From Hydractinia symbiolongicarpus (Eukaryota > Cnidaria > Hydrozoa > Anthoathecata > Hydractiniidae): a stretch of DNA of 64,000 nucleotides. Positions 1-10,304 of this stretch are shown here, piece by piece. The notes below the pieces were generated by a model, which made no database searches, was not told the origin of the DNA, and was given only the letters and a program-made list of their open reading frames with translations. The position numbers and the translations under genes are program-made. The stretch spans positions 24,715,501 to 24,779,500 of the forward strand of contig NC_079881.1 of NCBI RefSeq assembly GCF_029227915.1, in the 5' to 3' direction. Within the stretch, counting starts at the first letter, position 1. Every line of letters starts with the position of its first letter.

Positions 1-434
1 ACGAAAACCCGCGATTTCCCGTATATCCCGGAATCGGCCCGTATAGTCGAATGTATACAAGGAAAGTACCCAGGGAGTAATCTCATTTCCCGAACGATTT
101 TTTAAATTAATTTTTCACCACTAAAACGCATGAGACTTGTAGTTTTCAAAAATGATTTCATTTTTGATGAGACGCTGAATAAAAGGAGTTTAATATCCGG
201 CAAAGGAAAACCCGCGATTTCCCGTAAATCCCGGACCAGGCCCGTATAGTCAAAAGTATACAAAGAAAGTACCCAGGGAGTAAACTCATTTCCCGAACGA
301 TTCTTTAAATTATATTTTCACCACTAAAACGCATGAGACTTGTACTTTTAAAAAATGATTTAATTTTTATTGAGACGCTGAATAAAAGAAGTTTAATCGC
401 TGGCAAACGAAAACCCGCGATTTCCCGTAAATCC

Positions 435-447
435 CGGGCTTGGCCCG
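435..447. repeat. Short inverted repeat CGGGC-TTG-GCCCG (representative)
   Basis: In monomers with the GGGCTTGG variant, 5-bp perfect arms flank a 3-base loop. The related GGGCTTGACCCG variant keeps 4-bp CGGG/CCCG arms with a 5-base centre. The GGACTCGG variant weakens the stem. It overlaps the third and fourth CCCG motifs. Confidence 0.65.
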
Positions 448-2169
448 TATAGTCGAATGTATACAAAGTAAGTACCCAGAGAGTAAACTCATTTCGCGAA
501 GGATTTTTTAAATTATTTTTTCACCACTAAAACGCATGAGACTTGTAGTTTTCAAAAATGATTTCGTTTTTGATGTGACGCTGAATAAAAGGAGTTTAAT
601 CTCCGGCAAAGGAAAACCCGCGATTTCCCGTAAATCCCGGACCAGGCCCGTATAGTCAAAAGTATTCAACGAAAGTACCCAGGGAGTAAACTCATTTCCC
701 GAACGATTCTTTAAATTATATTTTCACCACTAAAACGCATGAGACTTGTACTTTTCAAAAATGATTTAATTTTTATTGAGACGCTGAATAAAAGAAGTTT
801 AATCGCCGGCAAACGAAAACCCGCGATTTCCCGTAAATCCCGGGCTTGGCCCGTATAGTCGAATGTATACAAAGTAAGTACCCAGAGAGTAAACTCATTT
901 CCCGAAGGATTTTTTAAATTATTTTTTCACCACTAAAACGCATGAGACTTGTAGTTTTCAAAAATGATTTCGTTTTTGATGTGACGCTGAATAAAAGGAG
1001 TTTAATCGCTGGCAAACGAAAACCCGCAATTTCCCGTAAATCCCGGACTCGGCCCGTATAGTCAAAAGTATACAAAGAAAGTACCCAGGGAGTAAACTCA
1101 TTTCCCGAACGATTTTTTAAATTATTTTTTCACCACTAAAACGCATGAGACTTGTAGTTTTCAAAAATGATTTCGTTTTTGTTGAAACGCTGAATAAAAG
1201 GAGTTTAATCGCCGGCAAACGAAACCCGCGATTTCCCGTAAATCCCGGGCTTGGCCGTATAGTCGAATGTATACAAAGAAAATACCCAGGGAGTAAACTC
1301 ATTTCCCGAACGATTTTTTAAATTATTTCTTCACCACTAAAACGCATGAGATTGTACTTTTCAAAAATGATTTAATTTTTATTGAGACGCTGAATAAAAG
1401 AAATTTAATCGCCGGTAAACGAAAACCCGCGATTTCCCGTAAATCCCGGGCTTGGCCCGTATAGTCAAATGTATACAAAGAAAGTACCCAGGGAGTAAAC
1501 TCATTTCCCGAACGATTTTTTAAATTATTTTTTCACCACTAAAACGCATGAGACTTTTAGTTTTCAAAAATGATTTCGTTTTTGATGAGACGCTGAATAA
1601 AAGGAGTTTAATCGCCGGCAAACGAAAACCCGCGATTTCCCGTAAATCCCGGGCTTGGCCGTATAGTCGAATGTATACAAAGAAAATACCCAGGGAGTAA
1701 ACTCATTTCCCGAACGATTTTTTAAATTATTTCTTCACCACTAAAACGCATGAGACTTGTAGTTTTCAAAAATGATTTCATTTTTGATGAGACGCTGAAT
1801 AAAACGAGTTTAATCGCCGGCAAACGAAAACCCGCGGTTTGCCGTAAATCCGGGTTTGACCGTATAGTCGAATGTATACAAAGAAAGTAAACTGGGAGTA
1901 AACTCATTTCCCGAACGATTTTTCAAATTATTTTTTCACCACTAAAACGCATGAGACTTGTAGTTTTCAAAAATGATTTCGTTTTTGATGAGACGCTGAA
2001 GAAAAGGAGTTTAATCGCCGGCAAACGAAAACCCGCAATTTCCCGTAAATCCCGGACTCGGTCTGTATAGCCAAAAGTATACAAAGAAAGTACCCAGGGA
2101 GTAAACTCATTTCCCGAACGATTCTTTAAATTATTTTTTCACCACTAAAACGCATGAGACTTGTAGTTT

Positions 2170-2191
2170 TCAAAAATGATTTCATTTTTGA
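2170..2191. repeat. Dyad with 10-bp arms in the monomer (representative copy)
   Basis: Arm TCAAAAATGA (2170-2179), spacer TT, arm TCATTTTTGA (2182-2191); the arms are perfect reverse complements. Most monomers carry this element. Common variants break a pair in the right arm (TCGTTTTTGA, TCGTTATTGA, TCATTCTTGA, or TCATTTTTTA before TGAGACGC) or in the left arm (TTAAAAATGA). It could extrude as a small hairpin or bind a dimeric protein; neither is shown by sequence. Confidence 0.85.
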
Positions 2192-2234
2192 TGAGACGCT
2201 AAATAAAAGGAGTTTAATCGCCGGCAAACGAAAA

Positions 2235-2268
2235 CCCGCGATTTCCCGTATATCCCGGAATCGGCCCG
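2235..2268. repeat. Four CCCG motifs at ~10-bp spacing (representative)
   Basis: CCCG starts at 2235, 2245, 2254 and 2265, giving spacings of 10, 9 and 11 bp, close to one DNA helical turn each. The same spacing is kept in most monomers. It could place four identical contacts on one face of the helix, or be a relic of a short ancestral duplication. This is an observation, not a demonstrated binding site. Confidence 0.6.
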
Positions 2269-2279
2269 TATAGTCGAAT
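2264..2279 (-). other. CENP-B-box-like site, one base short (representative)
   Basis: Read on the minus strand, the monomer has TTCGACTATACGGG. The mammalian CENP-B box core is TTCG-NNNN-A-NN-CGGG. Here both outer tetramers are present but 6 rather than 7 bases lie between them. The site is kept in monomers with GGCCCGTATAGTCGAA. It is lost in the GGCCGTATAG, GTCAAAAG and GTGAAATG subtypes. The resemblance is real but short, so binding is not implied. Confidence 0.4.
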
Positions 2280-4658
2280 GTATACAAGGAAAGTACCCAG
2301 GGAGTAATCTCATTTCCCGAACGATTTTTTAAATTAATTTTTCACCACTAAAACGCATGAGACTTGTACTTTTCAAAAATGATTTCATTTTTGATGAGAC
2401 GCTGAATAAAAGGAGTTTAATATCCGGCAAAGGAAAACCCGCGATTTCCCGTAAATCCCGGACCAGGCCCGTATAGTCAAAAGTATACAAAGAAAGTACC
2501 CAGGGAGTAAACTCATTTCCCGAACGATTCTTTAAATTATATTTTCACCACTAAAACGCATGAGACTTGTACTTTTAAAAAATGATTTAATTTTTATTGA
2601 GACGCTGAATAAAAGAAGTTTAATCGCTGGCAAACGAAAACCCGCGATTTCCCGTAAATCCCGGGCTTGGCCCGTATAGTCGAATGTATACAAAGTAAGT
2701 ACCCAGAGAGTAAACTCATTTCGCGAAGGATTTTTTAAATTATTTTTTCACCACTAAAACGCATGAGACTTGTAGTTTTCAAAAATGATTTCGTTTTTGA
2801 TGTGACGCTGAATAAAAGGAGTTTAATCTCCGGCAAAGGAAAACCCGCGATTTCCCGTAAATCCCGGACCAGGCCCGTATAGTCAAAAGTATTCAACGAA
2901 AGTACCCAGGGAGTAAACTCATTTCCCGAACGATTCTTTAAATTATATTTTCACCACTAAAACGCATGAGACTTGTACTTTTCAAAAATGATTTAATTTT
3001 TATTGAGACGCTGAATAAAAGAAGTTTAATCGCCGGCAAACGAAAACCCGCGATTTCCCGTAAATCCCGGGCTTGGCCCGTATAGTCGAATGTATACAAA
3101 GTAGGTACCCAGAGAGTAAACTCATTTCCCGAAGGATTTTTTAAATTATTTTTTCACCACTAAAACGCATGAGACTTGTAGTTTTCAAAAATGATTTCGT
3201 TTTTGATGTGACGCTGAATAAAAGGAGTTTAATCGCTGGCAAACGAAAACCCGCAATTTCCCGTAAATCCCGGACTCGGCCCGTATAGTCAAAAGTATAC
3301 AAAGAAAGTACCCAGGGAGTAAACTCATTTCCCGAACGATTTTTTAAATTATTTTTTCACCACTAAAACGCATGAGACTTGTAGTTTTCAAAAATGATTT
3401 CGTTTTTGTTGAAACGCTGAATAAAAGGAGTTTAATCGCCGGCAAACGAAAACCCGCGATTTCCCGTAAATCCCGGGCTTGGCCGTATAGTCGAATGTAT
3501 ACAAAGAAAATACCCAGGGAGTAAACTCATTTCCCGAACGATTTTTTAAATTATTTCTTCACCACTAAAACGCATGAGATTGTACTTTTCAAAAATGATT
3601 TAATTTTTATTGAGACGCTGAATAAAAGAAATTTAATCGCCGGTAAACGAAAACCCGCGATTTCCCGTAAATCCCGGGCTTGGCCCGTATAGTCAAATGT
3701 ATACAAAGAAAGTACCCAGGGAGTAAACTCATTTCCCGAACGATTTTTTAAATTATTTTTTCACCACTAAAACGCATGAGACTTTTAGTTTTCAAAAATG
3801 ATTTCGTTTTTGATGAGACGCTGAATAAAAGGAGTTTAATCGCCGGCAAACGAAAACCCGCGATTTCCCGTAAATCCCGGGCTTGGCCGTATAGTCGAAT
3901 GTATACAAAGAAAATACCCAGGGAGTAAACTCATTTCCCGAACGATTTTTTAAATTATTTCTTCACCACTAAAACGCATGAGACTTGTAGTTTTCAAAAA
4001 TGATTTCATTTTTGATGAGACGCTGAATAAAACGAGTTTAATCGCCGGCAAACGAAAACCCGCGGTTTGCCGTAAATCCGGGTTTGACCGTATAGTCGAA
4101 TGTATACAAAGAAAGTAAACTGGGAGTAAACTCATTTCCCGAACGATTTTTCAAATTATTTTTTCACCACTAAAACGCATGAGACTTGTAGTTTTCAAAA
4201 ATGATTTCGTTTTTGATGTGACGCTGAATAAAAGGAGTTTAATCGCTGGCAAACGAAAACCCGCAATTTCCCGTAAATCCCGGACTCGGCCCGTATAGTC
4301 AAAAGTATACAAAGAAAGTACCCAGGGAGTAAACTCATTTCCCGAACGATTTTTTAAATTATTTCTTCACCAATAAAACGCATGAGACTTTTAGTTTTCA
4401 AAAATGATTTCGTTTTTGATGAGACGCTGAAGAAAAGGAGTTTAATCGCCGGCAAACGAAAACCCGCAATTTCCCGTAAATCCCGGACTCGGTCTGTATA
4501 GCCAAAAGTATACAAAGAAAGTACCCAGGGAGTAAACTCATTTCCCGAACGATTCTTTAAATTATTTTTTCACCACTAAAACGCATGAGACTTGTAGTTT
4601 TCAAAAATGATTTCATTTTTGATGAGACGCTAAATAAAAGGAGTTTAATCGCCGGCAA

Positions 4659-5876
4659 ACGAAAACCCGCGATTTCCCGTATATCCCGGAATCGGCCCGT
4701 ATAGTCGAATGTATACAAGGAAAGTACCCAGGGAGTAATCTCATTTCCCGAACGATTTTTTAAATTAATTTTTCACCACTAAAACGCATGAGACTTGTAG
4801 TTTTCAAAAATGATTTCATTTTTGATGAGACGCTGAATAAAAGGAGTTTAATATCCGGCAAAGGAAAACCCGCGATTTCCCGTAAATCCCGGACCAGGCC
4901 CGTATAGTCAAAAGTATACAAAGAAAGTACCCAGGGAGTAAACTCATTTCCCGAACGATTCTTTAAATTATATTTTCACCACTAAAACGCATGAGACTTG
5001 TACTTTTAAAAAATGATTTAATTTTTATTGAGACGCTGAATAAAAGAAGTTTAATCGCTGGCAAACGAAAACCCGCGATTTCCCGTAAATCCCGGGCTTG
5101 GCCCGTATAGTCGAATGTATACAAAGTAAGTACCCAGAGAGTAAACTCATTTCGCGAAGGATTTTTTAAATTATTTTTTCACCACTAAAACGCATGAGAC
5201 TTGTAGTTTTCAAAAATGATTTTGTTTTTGATGTGACGCTGAATAAAAGGAGTTTAATCGCTGGCAAACGAAAACCCGCAATTTCCCGTAAATCCCGGAC
5301 TCGGCCCGTATAGTCAAAAGTATACAAAGAAAGTACCCAGGGAGTAAACTCATTTCCCGAACGATTTTTTAAATTATTTCTTCACCAATAAAACGCATGA
5401 GACTTTTAGTTTTCAAAAATGATTTCGGTTTTGATGAGACGCTGAATAAAACGAGTTTAATCGCCGGCAAACGAAAACCCACGATTTGCCGTAAATCCCG
5501 GGCTTGACCCGTATAGTCGAATGTATACAAAGAAAGTAAACTGGGAGTAAACTCATTTCCCGAACGATTTTTTAAATTATTTTTTCACTACTAAAACGCA
5601 TGAGACTTGTAGTTTTCAAAAATGATTTCGTTTTTAATGAGACGCTGAAGAAAAGGAGTTTAATCGCTGGCAAACGAAAACCCGCAATTTCCCGTAAATC
5701 CCGGACTCGCTCCGTATAGTCAAAAGTATACAAAGAAAGTACCCAGGGAGTAAACTCATTTCCCGAACGATTCTTTAAATTATTTTTTCACCACTAAAAC
5801 GCATGAGACTTGTAGTTTTCAAAAATGATTTCATTTTTGATGAGACGCTAAATAAAAGGAGTTTAATCGCGGGCAA
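4659..5876 (+). repeat. HOR family A, shortened 6-mer unit (1218 bp)
   Basis: Starts like copies 1 and 2 (GTATATCCCGGAATCGG, GTAATCTC, TTTAATATCCGG, CCCAGAGAG). After GATGTGACGC near 5230 it jumps to the CGCTGGCAAACG/GCAATTTCC monomer, so several monomers of the long unit are missing. It is the first of the 6-mer series. Confidence 0.8.
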
Positions 5877-7094
5877 ACGAAAACCCGCGATTTCCTGTAT
5901 ATCCCGGAATCGGCCCGTATAGTCGAATGTATACAAGGAAAGTACCCAGGGAGTAATCTCATTTCCCGAACGATTTTTTAAATTAATTTTTCACCACTAA
6001 AACGCATGAGACTTGTAGTTTTCAAAAATGATTTCATTTTTGATGAGACGCTGAATAAAAGGAGTATAATATCCGGCAAAGGAAAACCCGCGATTTCCCG
6101 TAAATCCCGGACCAGGCCCGTATAGTCAAAAGTATACAAAGAAAGTACCCAGGGAGTAAACTCATTTCCCGAACGATTCTTTAAATTATATTTTCACCAC
6201 TAAAACGCATGAGACTTGTACTTTTAAAAAATGATTTAATTTTTATTGAGACGCTGAATAAAAGAAGTTTAATCGCCGGCAAACGAAAACCCGCGATTTC
6301 CCGTAAATCCCGGGCTTGGCCTGTATAGTCGAATGTATACAAAGTAAGTACCCAGAGAGTAAACTCATTTCGCGAAGGATTTTTTATATTATTTTTTCAC
6401 CACTAAAACGCATGAGACTTGTAGTTTTCAAAAATGATTTCATTTTTGATGAGACGCTGAATAAAAGGAGTTTAATATCCGGCAAAGGAAAACCCGCGAT
6501 TTCCCGTAAATCCCGGACCAGGCCCGTATAGTCAAAAGTATACAAAGAAAGTACCCAGGGAGTAAACTCATTTCCCAAACGATTTTTTAAATTATTTCTT
6601 CACCAATAAAACGCATGAGACTTTTAGTTTTCAAAAATGATTTCGGTTTTGATGAGACGCTGAATAAAACGAGTTTAATCGCCGGCAAACGAAAACCCGC
6701 GATTTGCCGTAAATCCCGGGCTTGACCCGTATAGTCGAATGTATACAAAGAAAGTAAACTGGGAGTAAACTCATTTCCCGAACGATTTTTTAAATTTTTT
6801 TTTCACTACTAAAACGCATGAGACTTGTAGTTTTCAAAAATGATTTCGTTTTTAATGAGACGCTGAAGAAAAGGAGTTTAATCGCTGGCAAACGAAAACC
6901 CGCAATTCCCCGTAAATCCCGGACTCGGTCCGTATAGTCAAAAGTATACAAAGAAAGTACCCAGGGAGTAAACTCATTTCCCGAACGATTCTTTAAATTA
7001 TTTTTTCACCACTAAAACGCATGAGACTTGTAGTTTTCAAAAATGATTTCATTTTTGATGAGACGCTAAATAAAAGGGGTTTAATCGCGGGCAA
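5877..7094 (+). repeat. HOR family A, 6-mer unit (1218 bp)
   Basis: Starts 1218 bp after the previous unit and has the same variant order. Own changes include CGCGGGCAAACG, TTTCCTGTATATCC, and GGAGTATAATATCC near 6062. Near 6420 the usual GATGTGACGC monomer is replaced by one carrying TTTAATATCCGG and GACCAGG. Confidence 0.8.
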
Positions 7095-8110
7095 ACGAAA
7101 ACCCGCGATTTCCTGTATATCCCGGAATCGGCCCGTATAGTCGAATGTATACAAGGAAAGTACCCAGGGAGTAAACTCATTTCCCGAACGATTTTTTAAA
7201 TTAATTTTTCACCACTAAAACGCATGAGACTTGTACTTTTCAAAAATGATTTCATTTTTGATGAGACGCTGAATAAAAGGAGTTTAATCTCCGGCAAAGG
7301 AAAACCCGCGATTTCCTGTAAAACTCCGGACCAGGCCCGTATAGTTAAAAGTATACAAAGAAAGTACCCAGGGAGTAAACTCATTTCCCGAACGATTCTT
7401 TAAATTATATTTTCACCACTAAAACGCATGAGACTTGTAGTTTTCAAAAATGATTTCGTTTTTGATGTGACGCTGAATAAAAGGAGTTTAATCGCTGGCA
7501 AACGAAAACCCGCAATTTCCCGTAAATCCCGGACTCGGCCCGTATAGTCAAAAGTATACAAAGAAAGTACCCAGGGAGTAAACTCATTTCCCGAACGATT
7601 TTTTAAAGTATTTCTTCACCAATAAAACGTATGAGACTTTTAGTTTTCAAAAATGATTTCGTTTTTGATGAGACGCTGAATAAAACGAGTTTAATCGCCG
7701 GCAAACGAAAACCCGCGATTTGCCGTAAATCCCGGGCTTGACCCGTATAGTCGAATGTATACAAAGAAAGTAAACTGGGAGTAAACTCATTTCCTGAACG
7801 ATTTTTTAAATTATTTTTTCACTACTAAAACGCATGAGACTTTTAGTTTTCAAAAATGATTTCGTTTTTGATGAGACGCTGAAGAAAAGGAGTTTAATCG
7901 CTGGCAAACAAAAACCCGCAATTTTCCGTAAATCCCGGACTCGCTCCGTATAGTCAAAAGTATACAAAGAAAGTACCCAGGGAGTAAACTCATTTCCCGA
8001 ACGATTCTTTAAATTATTTTTTCACCACTAAAACGCATGAGATTTGTAGTTTTCAAAAATGATTTTATATTTGATGAGACGCTGAATAAAAGGAGTTTAA
8101 TCGCCTTCAA
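7095..8110 (+). repeat. HOR family A, 5-mer unit (1016 bp)
   Basis: One monomer shorter than its neighbours: the CCCAGAGAG monomer is absent, and TTAAATTATATTTTCACC runs directly into GATGTGACGC near 7440-7470. The start and end variants otherwise match the 6-mer series. Confidence 0.8.
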
Positions 8111-9328
8111 ACGAAAACCCGCGATTTCCCGTATATCCCGGAATCGGCCCGTATAGTCGAATGTATACAAGGAAAGTACCCAGGGAGTAAACTCATTTCC
8201 CGAACGATTTTTTAAATTAATTTTTCACCACTAAAACGCATGAGACTTGTAGTTTTCAAAAATGATTTCATTTTTGATGAGACGCTGAATAAAAGGAGTT
8301 TAATCTCCGGCAAAGGAAAACCCGCGATTTCCCGTAAATCCCGGACCAGGCCCGTATAGTCAAAAGTATACAAAGAAAGTACCCAGGGAGTAAACTCATT
8401 TCCCGAACGATTCTTTAAATTATATTTTCACCACTAAAACGCATGAGACTTGTAATTTTCTAAAATGATTTAATTTTTATTGAGACGCTGAATAAAAGAA
8501 GTTTAATCGCCGGTAAACGAAAACCCGCGAATTCCCGTAAATCCCGGGCTTGGCCCGTATAGTCGAATGTATACAAAGTAAGTACCCAGAGAGTAAACTC
8601 ATTTCCCGAAGGATTTTTTAATTTATTTTTTCACCACTAAAACGCATGAGACTTGTAGTTTTCAAAAATGATTTCGTTTTTGATGTGACGCTGAATAAAA
8701 GGAGTTTAATCGCTGGCAAACGAAAACCCGCAATTTCCCGTAAATCCCGGACTCGGCCCGTATAGTCAAAAGTATACAAAGAAAGTACCCAGGGAGTAAA
8801 CTCATTTCCCGAACGATTTTTTAAATTATTTCTTCACCAATAAAACGCATGAGACTTTTAGTTTTCAAAAATGATTTCGTTTTTGATGAGACGCTGAATA
8901 AAACGAGTTTAATCGCCGGCAAACGAAAACCCGCGATTTGCCGTAAATCCCGGGCTTGACCCGTATAGTCGAATGTATACAAAGAAAGTAAACTGGGAGT
9001 AAACTCATTTCCCGAACGATTTTTTAAATTATTTTTTCACTACTAAAACGCATGAGACTTGTAGTTTTCAAAAATGATTTCGTTTTTGATGAGACGCTGA
9101 AGAAAAGGAGTTTAATCGCTGGCAAACGAAAACCCGCAAGTTCCCGTAAATCCCGGACTCGGTCCGTATAGTCAAAAGTATACAAAGAAAGTACCCAGGG
9201 AGTAAACTCATTTCCCGAACGATTCTTTAAATTATTTTTTCACCACTAAAACGCATGAGACTTGTAGTTTTCAAAAATTATTTCATTTTTGATGAGACGC
9301 TAAATAAAAGGAGTTTAATCGCCGGCAA
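8111..9328 (+). repeat. HOR family A, 6-mer unit (1218 bp)
   Basis: Again 1218 bp. It regains the CCCAGAGAG monomer (near 8585) and ends before the next GTATATCCCGGAATCGG, near 9351. Single changes include CGCCTTCAAACG at its junction with the preceding unit. Confidence 0.8.
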
Positions 9329-10282
9329 ACGAAAACCCGCGATTTCCCGTATATCCCGGAATCGGCCCGTATAGTCGAATGTATACAAGGAAAGTACCCA
9401 GGGAGTAAACTTATTTCCCAAACGATTTTTTAAATTTATTTTTCACCACTAAAACGCATGAGACTTGTACTTTTCAAAAATGATTTCATTTTTGATGAGA
9501 CGCTGAATAAAAGGAGTTTAATCTCCGGCAAAGGAAAACCGCGATTTCCCGTAAATCCCGGACCAGGCCCGTATAGTCAAAAGTATACAAAGAAAGTACC
9601 CAGGGAGTAAACTCATTTCCCAAACGATTCTTTAAATTATATTTTCACCACTAAAACGCATGAAACTTGTACTTTTCAAAAATGATTTAATTTTTATTGA
9701 GACGCTGAATAAAAGAAGTTTAATCGCCGGCAAAGGAAAAACCGTGATTTCCCGTAAATCCCGGGCTTGGCCCGTATAGTCGAATGTATACAAAGTAAGT
9801 ACCCAGAGAGTAAACTCATTTCCCGAAGGATTTTTTAAATTATTTCTTCACCACTAAGACGCACGGGACTTGCAGTTTTCAAAAATGATTTCATTTTTTA
9901 TGAGACGCTGAATAAAAGGAGTTTAATCGCCGGCAAACGAAAACCCGCGATTTCCCGTAAATCCCGGACTCGGCCCGTATAGTCAAAAGTATACAAAGAA
10001 AGTACCCAGGGAGTAAACTCATTTCCCGAACGATTCTTTAAATTATTTTTCACCACTAAAACGCATGAGACTTGTAGTTTTTAAAAATAATTTCGTTTTT
10101 GATGAGACGCTGAATAAAAGGAGTTTAATCGCCGGCAAACGAAAACCCGCGATTTCCCGTAAATCCTGGGCTTGGCCGTATAGTCGAATGTATACAAAGA
10201 AAATACCCAGGGAGTAAACTCATTTCCCGAACGATTTTTTAAATTATTTCTTCACCACTAAAACGCATGAGACTTGTAGTTT

Positions 10283-10304
10283 TCAAAAATGAATTCATTT
10301 TTGA
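10283..10304. repeat. Perfect 22-bp palindrome (dyad variant with EcoRI core)
   Basis: One T-to-A change in the 2-bp spacer turns the usual spaced dyad into an uninterrupted palindrome: TCAAAAATGA, then AT, then TCATTTTTGA, with GAATTC at the centre. A near copy around 10690 has the outer C changed to T, which shortens the palindrome. Confidence 0.85.

Larger units (their letters stand above)
1..2227 (+). repeat. HOR family A, copy 1 (11-mer, 2227 bp)
   Basis: Eleven monomers in a fixed order of variants, starting at the ACGAAAACCC that precedes GTATATCCCGGAATCGG. Diagnostic variants along it include GTAATCTC, TTTAATATCCGG, GACCAGGCCCG, CCCAGAGAG with TTTCGCGAAGG, GATGTGACGC, GTTGAAACGC and GCGGTTTGCCG. 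The same order restarts at 2228. The offset is 2227 bp at the start and 2228 further in, because one A is missing near 1222. The window edge may cut a longer unit. Confidence 0.85.
2140..2342 (+). repeat. Representative satellite monomer (203 bp)
   Basis: This unit, counted from CACCAC to the base before the next CACCAC, is exactly 203 bp and close to the consensus. In order it holds the CACCACTAAAACGCATGAG landmark, the 10-bp-arm dyad (2170-2191), an AATAAA hexamer preceded by GACGCT, the GCCGGC palindrome, four CCCG motifs (2235, 2245, 2254, 2265), the CENP-B-box-like site, the TGTATACA palindrome, the CCCAGGGAG segment, CCCGAACGATT, and the AT-rich TTAAATTA run leading into the next unit. 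The phase is arbitrary, because nothing in the array marks a natural monomer start. Confidence 0.9.
2228..4658 (+). repeat. HOR family A, copy 2 (12-mer, 2431 bp)
   Basis: Follows copy 1 variant for variant to about 4215, with only scattered substitutions (for example GTAC for GTAG in the first dyad flank). It then carries one extra monomer (about 4215-4420: GATGTGACGC, CGCTGGCAAACG, GCAATTTCC, CACCAATAAAACG) before rejoining the copy 1 order at GACGCTGAAGAAAAGG. The one-monomer gain fits unequal exchange. Confidence 0.85.

Noticed and set aside
2264-2279. True CENP-B box
   Set aside because: The spacing between TTCG and CGGG is one base too short and the fixed inner A cannot be placed in register, so it is reported only as a look-alike.
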